Shown here: positions 17,896-26,692 of the stretch, one piece after another
Position numbering within the stretch: position 1 is the stretch's first letter
How the letters are laid out: every line of letters begins with the position of its first letter
Origin: Granulicella sp. S190
GTDB taxonomy: Bacteria; Acidobacteriota; Terriglobia; Terriglobales; Acidobacteriaceae
Direction: 5' to 3'
Assembly (NCBI RefSeq): GCF_009766095.1
Contig: NZ_LMUD01000014.1
Span: 168,904 to 232,903 of the forward strand
Length of the DNA stretch: 64,000 nucleotides
Program-made: the position numbers and the translations under genes
Notes under the pieces: generated by a model
Database searches by the model: none
Told to the model about the DNA's origin: nothing
What the model saw: the letters and a program-made list of their open reading frames with translations, nothing else

Positions 17896-18065
17896 AAGGC
17901 GTAACAGTGATCAAAATGATAAGAGTTGATTTAATTCTCGTTCTCGCTTCCTTCGTTCCATAGTTCTTCCCTGTTGAACAGCTCCTTCTTTGCTGAAAGC
18001 CTTTATTTCTCGTGGTGTTTTGTTGCTTCTATTGTTCTTTATCGTTTTGATCACCGTTACGCCTT
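17896..18065. repeat. 170-bp element with 27-bp terminal inverted repeats (MITE-like)
   Basis: AAGGCGTAAC(A)GTGATCAAAA(T)GATAA at 17896-17922 is matched in reverse complement at 18039-18065 with two mismatches. The interior is strongly pyrimidine-rich on the plus strand and unlike flanking coding sequence. Size, symmetry and position directly after a stop codon suggest a miniature inverted-repeat element or a REP-like palindromic insertion. No obvious target duplication is visible. Confidence 0.6.
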
Positions 18066-18139
18066 TGCCATACAGAATGCTGGCGGCATGGGCGACGCCA
18101 ATCAGATATGCTTGGCCTTGGAACTGAAAGGCAATATCA

Positions 18140-18619
18140 ATGCGTAAGAGTATCGTTTCACCATCGTCCACAATGGCAAGTCCTATCGGCGATCTATGGC
18201 GCGATCTGGAGAGAATTGCGCGAGTGGAGATCAGCTCCGAAGATGAGCAGTTCCCCATTGAACATGCCCTGGGCAAGAAAGAGACGACAGGCTGGCGTGC
18301 AGCAGGCACCGGTCCTCAGTTGATCCGGCTGCACTTCGACGAGCCGCAGACGATCAAACGGATTCATCTGCAGTTTGTGGATCGAAGTTCCGAGCGGTCG
18401 CAGGAGTTCGCCGTGTTTGCAGGAGCGGGCAACGAGCTGAAGGAAGTGGTGAGACAGCAGTGGGCGTTCTCGCCGAACGGCTCTACGGAAGAGAACGAAG
18501 ACTACCCGGTCGATCTGAAGGGCGTGACGACGTTTGAGCTTCGCATCGATCCGGATAGAAGCCACGACCCGAAGTTGAGCCAGGCGTATGCCTCGCTGCA
18601 GAGTCTGAAGCTGGCTTAG
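18140..18619 (+). CDS. Hypothetical protein, possible discoidin-like beta domain
   Basis: 159 residues, no signal peptide or membrane segment. The stretch QLIRLHFDEPQTIKRIHLQF...SQEFAVFAGAG resembles the beta-sandwich pattern of F5/8-type (discoidin/XRCC1-like) domains, and VTTFELRIDPD fits a later strand, but the match is by eye and weak. The gene ends 6 bases before the phosphodiesterase gene at 18626, so the two are probably one operon. AAGG sits 8 bases before the ATG; ATG 18173 is an alternative start. Confidence 0.65.
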   Translation: MRKSIVSPSSTMASPIGDLWRDLERIARVEISSEDEQFPIEHALGKKETTGWRAAGTGPQLIRLHFDEPQTIKRIHLQFVDRSSERSQEFAVFAGAGNELKEVVRQQWAFSPNGSTEENEDYPVDLKGVTTFELRIDPDRSHDPKLSQAYASLQSLKLA

Positions 18620-18625
18620 GGCGCT

Positions 18626-19084
18626 ATGTTGATCGGAGTCATCTCGGATACGCATGGGTTGCTGCGGCCGGAGGCTTTGGCCGCGCTGCGCGGGGTGGAG
18701 CACATTCTGCATGCGGGCGATGTGGGGGATATTGCGATCCTAGATACGCTGCGTGAGATTGCTCCGGTGACGGCGATTCGCGGTAACGTAGATGTGCACG
18801 GGGCGTGTGCGGAGCTGCCTGCGACCGATGTGGTGGAGTTAGGCGGGCAGCTGTTTTATCTGGTGCACTCGGTCCACGATCTGGACATCAACCCTAAGGC
18901 GGCTGGCGTGGCGATGGTGGTTAGTGGCCACTCGCATAAGGCTAAGGTTGAAGTGAAGGATGGAGTGGTCTACTTCAATCCAGGGAGTGCGGGGCCGCGG
19001 AGGTTTTCGCTGCCGGTGACGGTGGGATTTGTGACCGTGCAGGATGGAGTGGAGGCTAGTGTGATGGAGTTGGTAGTTGGGTGA
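18626..19084 (+). CDS. YfcE/MJ0936-type metallophosphoesterase
   Basis: 152 residues, the usual size for this small phosphodiesterase family. The calcineurin-like metal motifs are all present in order: ISDTHG (Asp, His), HAGDVGD (Asp), IRGNVD (Asn), LVHS (His) and SGHSHKA (two His). The sequence FNPGSAGPRRF near the end is diagnostic of YfcE. Members hydrolyse artificial phosphodiesters with Mn2+; the cellular substrate is not established. It is likely co-transcribed with the hypothetical gene 6 bases upstream. Confidence 0.9.
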   Translation: MLIGVISDTHGLLRPEALAALRGVEHILHAGDVGDIAILDTLREIAPVTAIRGNVDVHGACAELPATDVVELGGQLFYLVHSVHDLDINPKAAGVAMVVSGHSHKAKVEVKDGVVYFNPGSAGPRRFSLPVTVGFVTVQDGVEASVMELVVG

Positions 19085-19196
19085 GAAGGGCCTTCGCGCT
19101 TTACTCGAATGCATTCGGCCATCCCCATGTGTCCGCATTGACACGACTCCGAAAGAAAGTGCAAGCTGAATGCGTTTCGAATACTGGGGAGGAAAA

Positions 19197-20570
19197 ATGT
19201 GGACCAACTGGACACCATCTTCAAGTTCGCGGACCGATCACTCACGTAAGTTACTGTCAGTAATTGCGGCAGCAGTCGTTATCGTCATCTTCTCGACGTC
19301 CTCTACCTACTCTCAAACCTCGCCCGGAGTTAAGTACACCGTTCTTTTCAAGTTCAACGGCACTTCAAATGGAGCTCAGCCAGTCGGAAACCTGCTTGTT
19401 GATAGTCAAAGATTTGTGTATGGCGTCACGGTTGACGGTGGCGAAAACTATGGCGAGTGCAACCCGGGACCTGGTTGCGGCGTCCTTTACAAATTGGGCC
19501 ATGCCCAGTTTGCCGATTTGCATAACTTTACGGGCCAAAACCCTAGCATCTACTTTCCTTCCTCAGGTTTGGTGCGTGATGCGCAGGGCAATTTATATGG
19601 TGAAACGGCCGGAAATGACGGTAGTCCTTATGGAAGTGTCTATCGGATTGATCCGACAGGGAACATCAATGTGCTGCATTCCTTCACTGAGTCGGAGTTT
19701 TTGCCGCGCGGTGGTCTGACCCAGGATGCGGAGGGAAACCTTTACGGCGTTACGAATGGATACTGTAACCCTGGCGTCGGCTGCGGAGAGGTGTTCAGGA
19801 TAAATCCAGCTGGCTCTGAGACTGTTCTTTACACCTTCCCTACTGGCGGAAACGAAGGTTCTAATCCACAATCTGCGCTCGTTCAAGATGCGCAGGGAAA
19901 TCTATATGGGACGACCGCCTTCGGCGGTACTCACAGGGTCAACAACGACAGTGAATACGGCGGTGGAGTGCTCTTCAAACTGAGCCCGAGCGGCCAGCTG
20001 ACTGTGCTTCATGATTTCAATGGCACCACTGAGGGAGCCTATCCGACGAATCTTGTTCGTGACGCACAAGGCAATTTGTATGGCTACGCCGCACACGGAG
20101 GATGTACTTCAGCAGTTGGCTGCTACACACCCGGGGGCAGTACGGCGCAATGTACTACGTCAGGCGGCGGCTGCGGTGTCGTGTTTAAGTACGACACGAC
20201 CGGCAAGTTTTCAGTCGTGTACACCTTCACGGGCGGACCAGACGGGGCAATCCCCGTCGGGATTCCACTCCTGATTGGAAACAGCATCTATGGTGCGACT
20301 CTGGAGGGAGGCTACGACGCAACCGCGATATGCTACAGCGGATGCGGCACGGTTTTCAAACTCGATCTCAACGGAACTGAGACCGTTCTCCACGCTTTCA
20401 CGAGTTCTGGTGGCGACGGGGCGCAGCCATCCAGCGGACTCGTCATGGATGCGGAGGGATATTTCTATGGCGCGACCGCTCTAGGAGGCGATCTCCACGT
20501 TCCCCTTGAGAGCTGCGGACCAGGGTCAGGTTGTGGCACCGTTTACACCTTTACGCTCAGCAATCCGTGA
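19197..20570 (+). CDS. Secreted GloVer tandem-repeat (beta-propeller-like) protein
   Basis: About 457 residues from ATG 19197, chosen because GGGGAGG at 19186-19192 sits 4 bases upstream; ATG 19170 is the alternative. A signal-type hydrophobic segment (LLSVIAAAVVIVIFS) is followed by at least six repeats of about 55 residues centred on LVRDAQGNLYG-like motifs and VLHSFT/VLYTFP strands. This is the GloVer repeat found in many acidobacterial secreted proteins; cysteines in the GCG(V/T)(V/L)(F/Y)K pattern alternate with them. Function unknown, probably extracellular binding. No anchor domain is seen at the C-terminus. Confidence 0.85.
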   Translation: MWTNWTPSSSSRTDHSRKLLSVIAAAVVIVIFSTSSTYSQTSPGVKYTVLFKFNGTSNGAQPVGNLLVDSQRFVYGVTVDGGENYGECNPGPGCGVLYKLGHAQFADLHNFTGQNPSIYFPSSGLVRDAQGNLYGETAGNDGSPYGSVYRIDPTGNINVLHSFTESEFLPRGGLTQDAEGNLYGVTNGYCNPGVGCGEVFRINPAGSETVLYTFPTGGNEGSNPQSALVQDAQGNLYGTTAFGGTHRVNNDSEYGGGVLFKLSPSGQLTVLHDFNGTTEGAYPTNLVRDAQGNLYGYAAHGGCTSAVGCYTPGGSTAQCTTSGGGCGVVFKYDTTGKFSVVYTFTGGPDGAIPVGIPLLIGNSIYGATLEGGYDATAICYSGCGTVFKLDLNGTETVLHAFTSSGGDGAQPSSGLVMDAEGYFYGATALGGDLHVPLESCGPGSGCGTVYTFTLSNP

Positions 20571-20575
20571 AGAGA

Positions 20576-20623
20576 GCATAATCACTTGTCCGGTAAACCG
20601 CGGAACCGGACAAATGATTATGC
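20576..20623. terminator. Hairpin between convergent genes
   Basis: GCATAATCA-C-TTGTCCGGT (20576-20594) pairs with ACCGGACAA-A-TGATTATGC (20605-20623), 18 of 19 pairs, loop of 10. It sits between the GloVer gene and the convergent aldo/keto reductase. There is no clear U-run, so its efficiency is uncertain. Confidence 0.6.
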
Positions 20624-20660
20624 AAATGGAAACCTTTGCGCGTGACGTCTCATCTGACCC

Positions 20661-21749
20661 TCAACCTTTGCTGCGGTCGGTGAAGCGGAAGAAGAGGGAT
20701 TGCTCGGCTACGGGGGCGGCCAGTTCGTTGAGCGCGGCCATCTGGGAGTTCGAGAGCGGCGTAAAGTCGCGGGCGATCTTTACGTTCTCTTCAAGCTGCG
20801 CGATGTTGTCGCAGCCGATGATGACCGTGCTGACCGGATGCGTGAGCGTGAAGTGCATCGCGTCGCGCATGGTCATGACGCCGGGGCGGTGCGCGATGGC
20901 GGAACCCTCCCACGAGTGCTGTTGCGCTTCGAGCGAGGGCGGCGTCCATGAGGCGAGCAGGCGGCCACGCGAGGGGACCTTCATGCCGATGATGCCCATC
21001 TGCTTTTCGACGACGAGCGGAAGGAGTTTATCAGTGAAGCTGTGGATGTGGGTATCGGCGGCGTTCATGGCCATCAGGATGGTGTCGAAGTTGTGGCGGT
21101 TGACGGTGTCGATGAGCGCCTCGGGGCGGTAGTGGCCGGTAACGCCGAGATAGCGGACGACCTTCTGATCCTGCATCTCGAGGAGAGCCTCCATCGCGCC
21201 GCCCTTGGCGAAGATCGCATTGACGTCCTCGGGCAGGCCGACGTCGTGAAGCTGCCAGAGATCGACGTGGTCGGTGTTCAGAAGCTGAAGCGACTTTTCG
21301 ATCATCCGCAGGGAGCCGTCGCGGGTGCGCTCCTTGGTCTTGGTGGCGAGGAAGGCCTCGTTGCGGCGGGTCTTCATGACGCGGCCAACGTACTGTTCGC
21401 TCCAGCGCGAGGGGCCGCCGTAGATAGAAGAGGTGTCGATGTAGTTGACGCCTAGGTCGAGTGCGCGCTCGAGGATGGGCACTGCGACGTCGAAGTTATC
21501 GGGCTTCTCGAGAGCAGCCTGACCGCCGAGCGAGAAGATGCCGACCTTGTAGCCCGTCTTACCGAGGTTGCGCGTGGGCATCGCGGCAACCGTCTTTGTG
21601 TTGTCGGGGAGAGGCGGCAGGCTGCGCGGGGTTTCAGCGGCGATTGCGCCTTTGGTCAAGAGAGCTGCGGCTGCGACGCCTCCGGTCTTCAGGAAGGTAC
21701 GGCGGTCGGGGGCGGAAGACGTTGTGGGGGGCAGATTCTTTGGCTTCAT
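20661..21749 (-). CDS. Tat-exported aldo/keto reductase
   Basis: 362 residues. The N-terminus has a twin-arginine signal (DRRTFLKTGG followed by AAAALLTKGAIAAE), so it should be folded and loaded with NADPH before export. The AKR core begins at MPTRNLGKTGYKVGIFSLGG, with the catalytic Asp-Tyr-Lys-His represented by NYIDTSSIYG, ATKTK and WQLHDV. The barrel and the NADP-binding STVIIGCDN segment are intact. Such Tat-targeted AKRs are common in Acidobacteria and Planctomycetes; substrate unknown. Divergent from the amidohydrolase at 21875. Confidence 0.88.
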   Translation of the reverse strand: MKPKNLPPTTSSAPDRRTFLKTGGVAAAALLTKGAIAAETPRSLPPLPDNTKTVAAMPTRNLGKTGYKVGIFSLGGQAALEKPDNFDVAVPILERALDLGVNYIDTSSIYGGPSRWSEQYVGRVMKTRRNEAFLATKTKERTRDGSLRMIEKSLQLLNTDHVDLWQLHDVGLPEDVNAIFAKGGAMEALLEMQDQKVVRYLGVTGHYRPEALIDTVNRHNFDTILMAMNAADTHIHSFTDKLLPLVVEKQMGIIGMKVPSRGRLLASWTPPSLEAQQHSWEGSAIAHRPGVMTMRDAMHFTLTHPVSTVIIGCDNIAQLEENVKIARDFTPLSNSQMAALNELAAPVAEQSLFFRFTDRSKG

Positions 21750-21874
21750 TCGAGTCCTCGTAGACGGTCATACGCTTCTAGAAAGAGTGTAATCCTATCG
21801 AGAATTTTCCGGGATTTGTGTTCTCGGAGCGTTACTGCTTGAACTTCGTTTCAGCGGATTTCGTAGAATGCCGC

Positions 21875-23068
21875 ATGCGAATCGCCTTCCTTTTGCTGTT
21901 GTGTCTTCCTGCGCTTTGCAAAGTGTCCGCACAGGATCTTGCCATCGTGGATGCAAAAGTCTATCCGTCGCCAGAGGCGCAAGCCGTCAATCATGCAACG
22001 ATCCTGATTCGCGGCGGAAAGATTATGGCAGTTGGGGAGCATGTCGTTCTCCCACACGGGATCGCAACGCTGCCTTGCACCGGCTGCGTCGTGTTTGCAG
22101 GCTTCTGGAACACCCATGTTCACTTTATGGAGGCGAAATGGGTCGACGCGGCCCACCAGCCAGCAGAAAAGCTGGCGCAACAACTGCGAGAGATGCTCAC
22201 CCTCTCGGGTTTTACAACGGTTGTGGATACTGCTTCGTTTCCAGATAACACGGTTGCTCTTCGTCGTCGCATCGAATCCGGAGAGGTGGTGGGGCCTCGT
22301 ATCTATACAGCGGGCGTGGGGATTTTTCCGCCACACGCGCTTCCCTACTATGTGAAAGATCTGCCTCCGGAGGAGCTGGCTCAGCTGCCGCAGCCTGATA
22401 CTCCGGCAGAAGCCGTCGCGGCTGTTCAGAAGAACATCGCAGCGGGCTCGGATATTGTGAAGCTCTTTACAGGTTCCATCGTGGCGCCCGGACATATCGT
22501 CCCCATGCCACTTGCTATCGCTACAGCGGCTGCGGCGGCTGGCCACGAGCACGGTCAGCTTGTCTTCGCTCACCCTTCGGATCTTGCAGGAACTCGCGTA
22601 GCGATGGAGAGCGGAGTAGATGTCTTAGCTCATTCGCCGGAGGCGCTTGAAGGAATCGACGACACTCTTCTTCGTCAGATGATTGCTCGTCACATGGCTA
22701 TGATTCCAACCCTCAAACTTTTTTCCCAGGATTCGAATATCGCTGAGATACGGTCAGTTGTCTTCAAGTTTCATCAGTATGGAGGACAGCTTATGTTCGG
22801 CACCGATACCGGCTTTCTGACCGACTACAGCGTGACAGAGGAGTATCGGCAGCTTGCGCTTGCCGGGCTGACTTTTCGCGACGTTCTGGCCATGCTGACG
22901 ACGAATCCGGCGGAAAGATTTCACGTCAACAAGGAAAAAGGCCGCGTGGCGCCAGGCATGGCGGGCGATTTGACGGTGCTGTCGAGCGATCCTGCAACAG
23001 ACTCACTCGCATTCACGCAGGTTCGCTACACGATTCGCGGCGGCAAGGTGATCGCGAGCAAGCCCTGA
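21875..23068 (+). CDS. Secreted amidohydrolase family protein
   Basis: 397 residues from ATG 21875, which gives a clean signal peptide (MRIAFLLLLCLPALCKVSAQD); the upstream ATG at 21818 would bury it. The metallo-hydrolase barrel shows FWNTHVHFME (metal HxH), the KLFTGS lysine region, VFAHPSD, VLAHSPE and TDTGFL (the metal Asp). The end AERFHVNKEKGRVAPGMAGDLTVL is the usual imidazolonepropionase-like closure. It likely hydrolyses a cyclic amide or peptide-like substrate in the periplasm. The ribosome site is weak. Confidence 0.85.
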   Translation: MRIAFLLLLCLPALCKVSAQDLAIVDAKVYPSPEAQAVNHATILIRGGKIMAVGEHVVLPHGIATLPCTGCVVFAGFWNTHVHFMEAKWVDAAHQPAEKLAQQLREMLTLSGFTTVVDTASFPDNTVALRRRIESGEVVGPRIYTAGVGIFPPHALPYYVKDLPPEELAQLPQPDTPAEAVAAVQKNIAAGSDIVKLFTGSIVAPGHIVPMPLAIATAAAAAGHEHGQLVFAHPSDLAGTRVAMESGVDVLAHSPEALEGIDDTLLRQMIARHMAMIPTLKLFSQDSNIAEIRSVVFKFHQYGGQLMFGTDTGFLTDYSVTEEYRQLALAGLTFRDVLAMLTTNPAERFHVNKEKGRVAPGMAGDLTVLSSDPATDSLAFTQVRYTIRGGKVIASKP

Positions 23069-23093
23069 TCCCGCCACTTTGTGTAAGCCGCCC

Positions 23094-23768
23094 TTAGTTG
23101 GTGTCGAAGTGGACCGAGTCCAGGATCTTCTGCATGCGCTTGCGAACGGAGTCCAGCTCGCGCGGCGAGATGTCCTGCACGCCGCTGACATCGCCGCCGC
23201 AGAAGGTGTTGATGACGGCGTCGAAGCGATAGCAGCTATTGTTGTGAGCGGTGGTGTAGATCTCGTCGCGGGATTCCGTGCAGATACCGCCGTGCTCGTC
23301 GTAGCCGTGGGTGAAGGGGATGCCACCAATCTGCGCGGTGGAGGCAGTCCGTGGAGCCTGGATGGTGGCCTGGCTGCTGCACTCCGCAGGAGTAAGGTGC
23401 GGGGTGACGCTGAAGTAGAAGAGCGCTCCGCTGAAGGTGGAGTTAGGGTGGGGATTGAAGCTGATGCTGGCCACGGCGCGCAGCTGCGTGGTGCGAGCCA
23501 CGGAGCGGGCATCGAGGTTGAAGGTGCTGACCTCGGCGTCTTTGCGATTTAGCTCCCAGGCTGCGGGAACGGTGAAGGTGATGCCATAGCGCCCGTCGTG
23601 GAAGGGGTGCGCGGGCGGCATGGTGGGTTCGACCACGGGAGGCTTGGGCCGCAGGAGAGGCGGGACCGGCTCGGAGCCCGAGGACTTCGTCTGCGCTGCG
23701 CAGGCGAGAGTGGTCAGGACAGCCATCAGGGCGACTGGGACGCAAAGTGTGATGGGGCGGAGGTTCAT
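23094..23768 (-). CDS. Hypothetical exported protein
   Basis: 224 residues beginning with a signal peptide (ITLCVPVALMAVLTTLACAAQ). A Pro-rich linker (PPLLRPKPPVVEPTMPPAHPF) is followed by a domain with GRYGITFTVPAAWELNRKD, a pattern seen in PsbP/DUF-type periplasmic proteins, and four cysteines that could form disulfides. It ends with VRKRMQKILDSVHFDTN. No named family is certain. It starts 18 bases after the OppB gene stop on the same strand, so it is probably in the CorC-OppB transcript. Confidence 0.7.
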   Translation of the reverse strand: MNLRPITLCVPVALMAVLTTLACAAQTKSSGSEPVPPLLRPKPPVVEPTMPPAHPFHDGRYGITFTVPAAWELNRKDAEVSTFNLDARSVARTTQLRAVASISFNPHPNSTFSGALFYFSVTPHLTPAECSSQATIQAPRTASTAQIGGIPFTHGYDEHGGICTESRDEIYTTAHNNSCYRFDAVINTFCGGDVSGVQDISPRELDSVRKRMQKILDSVHFDTN

Positions 23769-23786
23769 GCTTCCTTCTCTAAGCGG

Positions 23787-24755
23787 CTATTGGGCGCGCA
23801 TGCGCGGATTGGCTACAGTGTAGGCGATGTCGGTCAGGAGATTCGCTCCCACATAAGTTAGCCCCACAGCCAGGATGCACCCCTGGACGAGAGCGTAGTC
23901 GCGGTTGGAGATGGCAGAGAGGGTCAGGCGTCCGATGCCGGGCCAGCTGAAGATCGTTTCAGTTACGATTGCGCCTGCAAGAAGGCTGCCAAATTGGAGA
24001 CCAATCACTGTAAGAACGGGGATAAGGGCGTTGCGCAGAGCGTGACGGTAGACGACGGTGTTCTGGGTGAGCCCTTTGGCTCGAGCCGTTCGAATGTAAT
24101 CCTGATTCAGCTCTTCGAGCATCGCGGTGCGGACCATGCGGGTGAGGATGGCCGCAAGGCTAAGTCCTAATGTAACGGCAGGCAGGATGAGATGCAGGAC
24201 AAAACTGGTGATGTCGCCAGTACCCGCACCGGAGACCGGAAGCCAGCCAAGCTGAATGGAGAAGGCAAGGATGAGGATCGGCCCCAGGGCGAAGTTGGGG
24301 AAGGAGAGCCCGACAAGCGAGACGACGCCAAGCGTGCGGTCCTGCCAACGGTTGCGATGGAGCGCCGAGGCGATTCCCGCGGGTACGGAGAGCGCAATGC
24401 CGAGGAGCAGGGCGGCGGCGGTCAGGGCGAGGGTGTACGGATAGCGCTGGAGAACCAGGTGGACGACCGAGTCGTGAAGACGTAGCGACTGGCCCAGATC
24501 GGCATGGAAGACGCCATGCCAGTAGTGTGCGTACTGCTGACTGAGAGGCGCGTCCAGGCCGTAGGAGTGGCGAAGAGCATCGATGTCGGAGGCCGTGGCG
24601 CCTTCGCCGAGCATCTGGACGATCGGGTCGCCCGGCACGAGGTGGATGAGCAGGAAGACGACTGAGACTACCACCCAGAGAACCGGAAGCGTAAGCAGGA
24701 TGCGGCGAAGAGGCCGCCAGATTGCCGCGCTGGAAAAACTCTGGGAAAGACTCAC
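23787..24755 (-). CDS. ABC transporter permease, OppB/DppB family
   Basis: 322 residues with six membrane segments. The LIHLVPGDPI motif in the first periplasmic region, the DLGQSLR block, and the EAA loop DYIRTARAKGLTQNTVVYRHALRNALIPV are diagnostic for OppB/DppB permeases. It overlaps the upstream CorC/HlyC gene by ATGA (24752-24755), so the two are translationally coupled. Its OppC partner is probably the gene at 17008-17889, which is 6 kb away and on the opposite strand; no binding protein or ATPase for the system is in the window. Confidence 0.92.
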   Translation of the reverse strand: MSLSQSFSSAAIWRPLRRILLTLPVLWVVVSVVFLLIHLVPGDPIVQMLGEGATASDIDALRHSYGLDAPLSQQYAHYWHGVFHADLGQSLRLHDSVVHLVLQRYPYTLALTAAALLLGIALSVPAGIASALHRNRWQDRTLGVVSLVGLSFPNFALGPILILAFSIQLGWLPVSGAGTGDITSFVLHLILPAVTLGLSLAAILTRMVRTAMLEELNQDYIRTARAKGLTQNTVVYRHALRNALIPVLTVIGLQFGSLLAGAIVTETIFSWPGIGRLTLSAISNRDYALVQGCILAVGLTYVGANLLTDIAYTVANPRMRAQ

Positions 24756-26152
24756 TGGATGGCTTCCCTGCTGTCGGCTTCATCTTCAAGCTGGCCCGGC
24801 GGCGGTGCGATATCTTCGACGATCACGCGACTGATGCGGCGTCCAGTCATCTCGGCAACTTCATAGCGGCGTCCGGCCTGCTCGACGCTCTCGCCGACGG
24901 CGGGGATATGGCCGAGGTTCGCAAGCAGGAAGCCTGCGAGAGTCTCTACGCCGGCCTCGCGGGGGAAGGTCCAGTGAAGCTGGTTGCCGAGATCGCGGAG
25001 CGTGGTGCTGCCGTCGAGCGACATAGCTCCAGTGGTGCTGAGTAGAGGAGATTTGCTGATGTCGAACTCATCCTCGAGCTCGCCGACAATCTGCTCGAGG
25101 ACGTCTTCTGCTGTGACCAGGCCGACGGTGCTGCCGAACTCGTCGACGACGATAGCGATGTGGCGGCGGCGCTCCTGGAACTCCTGCAGAAGCTCGATGG
25201 CGAGTTTGGTCTCGGGGACGACGGTAAGCTCGCGCATGACCTGGCGAAGCGTGAGGCCGGATTCGCCCTTACCGCCGAGCGAGAGTGCCACCGTGCGGAA
25301 GTGCATAAGCCGCGAGATGTCCTTGGAGTAGACGATGCCGATGATGTGCTCGGGGCCGTTAGCCGGATCGTAGACGGGGACACGGGAGTGCTGCTCCTCG
25401 ACGATGCGGGCGCTGGCCTGTTGAAGCGGAAGATCGGCGGAGAGCGAAAAGATGCTCCCGCGCGGCGTCATGATCTCGCGGACAGTGACGTGGTTCAGCT
25501 CAATGGCGCGGTGGATGATCTCTTCCTGGAAGACCGGCAGGAGGCCCATGCGGCGAGTCGCGGTGGCGATCAGCTTCAGCTCCTCCGGGGAGTGGACAGC
25601 TCCCTCACCCCGCAGAGGAGCACGAAAGAGCCTGAGCACGAGAGCTGCCGAGGTGTTCATCAGCTTCACAACGGGCCGGGTAAGACGGATGAAGACGTCC
25701 ATCGGGCCAGCGACGGCGAGGGCGATACGCTCCGTTCGCTGTAGCGCGAGAGACTTGGGAACAAGTTCTCCAAGAAGAACTTCGAAGTAAGTGATCAACG
25801 AGAACGCGAAGATCACGGCGCCGGTATGAGCGTAGAGAACCGCATGCTCAGGCAGGCGGTGCAGAGTGCCAGCCAGCAGGTTGAGGATGATCTCGGCGAC
25901 AGCCGGCTCGCCGATCCAGCCCAGGGCCAGCCCGGCTACGGTGACGCCAAGCTGCACGGCGGGAAGGAACTCATCAATGGAGTGTTTGAGCTTGAGGACT
26001 GTGCGAGCACCGGGACGGCCTAAGGCGATGAGCTGCTGGACGCGGGTCTCGCGGACGCTGACCAGGGCGAACTCGGCAGCCACGAAGAAGCTGCTGGCCA
26101 GAATGAAAAAGGCCACCATGATTATGCGAAAGAGCATCCACTCGAGCATCAA
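24752..26152 (-). CDS. CorC/HlyC (CNNM-CBS) family protein
   Basis: 466 residues. Residues 1-190 form the CNNM/DUF21 membrane domain (FFVAAEFALVSVRETRVQQL, VTVAGLALGWIGEPAVAEI, LGELVPKSLALQRTERIAL). Two CBS motifs follow (VREIMTPRGSIFSL and ELLQEFQERRRHIAIVVDEFGSTVGLVT), then the CorC/HlyC C-terminal domain. The family affects Mg2+/Co2+ or Na+ export and stress resistance; it is not a haemolysin. Coupled by a 4-base overlap to OppB. Confidence 0.9.
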   Translation of the reverse strand: MMLEWMLFRIIMVAFFILASSFFVAAEFALVSVRETRVQQLIALGRPGARTVLKLKHSIDEFLPAVQLGVTVAGLALGWIGEPAVAEIILNLLAGTLHRLPEHAVLYAHTGAVIFAFSLITYFEVLLGELVPKSLALQRTERIALAVAGPMDVFIRLTRPVVKLMNTSAALVLRLFRAPLRGEGAVHSPEELKLIATATRRMGLLPVFQEEIIHRAIELNHVTVREIMTPRGSIFSLSADLPLQQASARIVEEQHSRVPVYDPANGPEHIIGIVYSKDISRLMHFRTVALSLGGKGESGLTLRQVMRELTVVPETKLAIELLQEFQERRRHIAIVVDEFGSTVGLVTAEDVLEQIVGELEDEFDISKSPLLSTTGAMSLDGSTTLRDLGNQLHWTFPREAGVETLAGFLLANLGHIPAVGESVEQAGRRYEVAEMTGRRISRVIVEDIAPPPGQLEDEADSREAIQ

Positions 26153-26211
26153 TGCTTGAGTTTAGCAGGGGAGAACAGCGGAGAACTTCTCCCTCGCACC
26201 ACATACGACAG

Positions 26212-26246
26212 ACGAAACGGCCCGCGAGACCAACTCAGCGGGCCGT
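26212..26246 (-). terminator. Intrinsic terminator of trxA
   Basis: ACGGCCCGC (26217-26225) pairs with GCGGGCCGT (26238-26246) over a 12-base loop, 24 bases after the thioredoxin stop on the minus strand, followed by TTTCGTC. The U-tract is short. Confidence 0.65.
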
Positions 26247-26269
26247 ACGTTTTAGACCTGATCCGAAGC

Positions 26270-26602
26270 TTACGCCAGAACCTTGATCACGGACTTATCG
26301 ATGGTGTCCTTGGGGACGAAGCCAACGATCTGCTCTGCGACCTTGCCATCCTTGAAGATGAGCAGGGCAGGGATTCCGCGGATGCCATAACGCATCGGGG
26401 TCGCAGTGTTGGAGTCGACGTCCATCTTCATAACCTTGAGCTTGCCGTGGTAGTGTGTGGCCACCTCATCAACAACCGGGGCGAGAGCGCGACACGGTCC
26501 GCACCAGGCGGCCCAAAAATCGACGAGAACAGGCTCGGTCGACTGGAGAACATCTTTTTCAAAGTTTGCATCGTTTACTTCGGTGACGTACTGTCCTGCC
26601 AT
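26270..26602 (-). CDS. trxA: Thioredoxin
   Basis: 110 residues with the WAAWCGPCRALAPV active site (Cys34 and Cys37), the cis-proline block GIRGIPALLIFKDGKV, and the characteristic length and fold order of a single-domain cytosolic thioredoxin. It reduces disulfides using electrons from thioredoxin reductase. GGAGGAAG sits 5 bases before the ATG. A strong palindrome at 26659-26681 lies in its upstream region, suggesting regulation, and a candidate RNA gene is located between it and thrB. Confidence 0.95.
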   Translation of the reverse strand: MAGQYVTEVNDANFEKDVLQSTEPVLVDFWAAWCGPCRALAPVVDEVATHYHGKLKVMKMDVDSNTATPMRYGIRGIPALLIFKDGKVAEQIVGFVPKDTIDKSVIKVLA

Positions 26603-26658
26603 TTATCTTCCTCCAGAATGCTCTGCGCATTTACACCCATCGGTGCAGTGCAGTCTTC

Positions 26659-26681
26659 TTCATAATAGATGCAATTATGAA
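26659..26681. promoter_or_regulatory. Palindrome TTCATAAT-N7-ATTATGAA upstream of trxA
   Basis: An exact 8-bp inverted repeat with a 7-base spacer, 57 bases upstream of the trxA start. The half-sites can also read as -10-like sequences on either strand (TATTAT on minus, CATAAT on plus), so it may be an operator overlapping the trxA promoter. Confidence 0.4.
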
Positions 26682-26692
26682 TGAAGAGTTTC

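Noticed and set aside
17911..18309. Minus-strand 132-codon frame
   Set aside because: Runs through the inverted-repeat element and antisense to the 18140 gene; composition of the repeat only.
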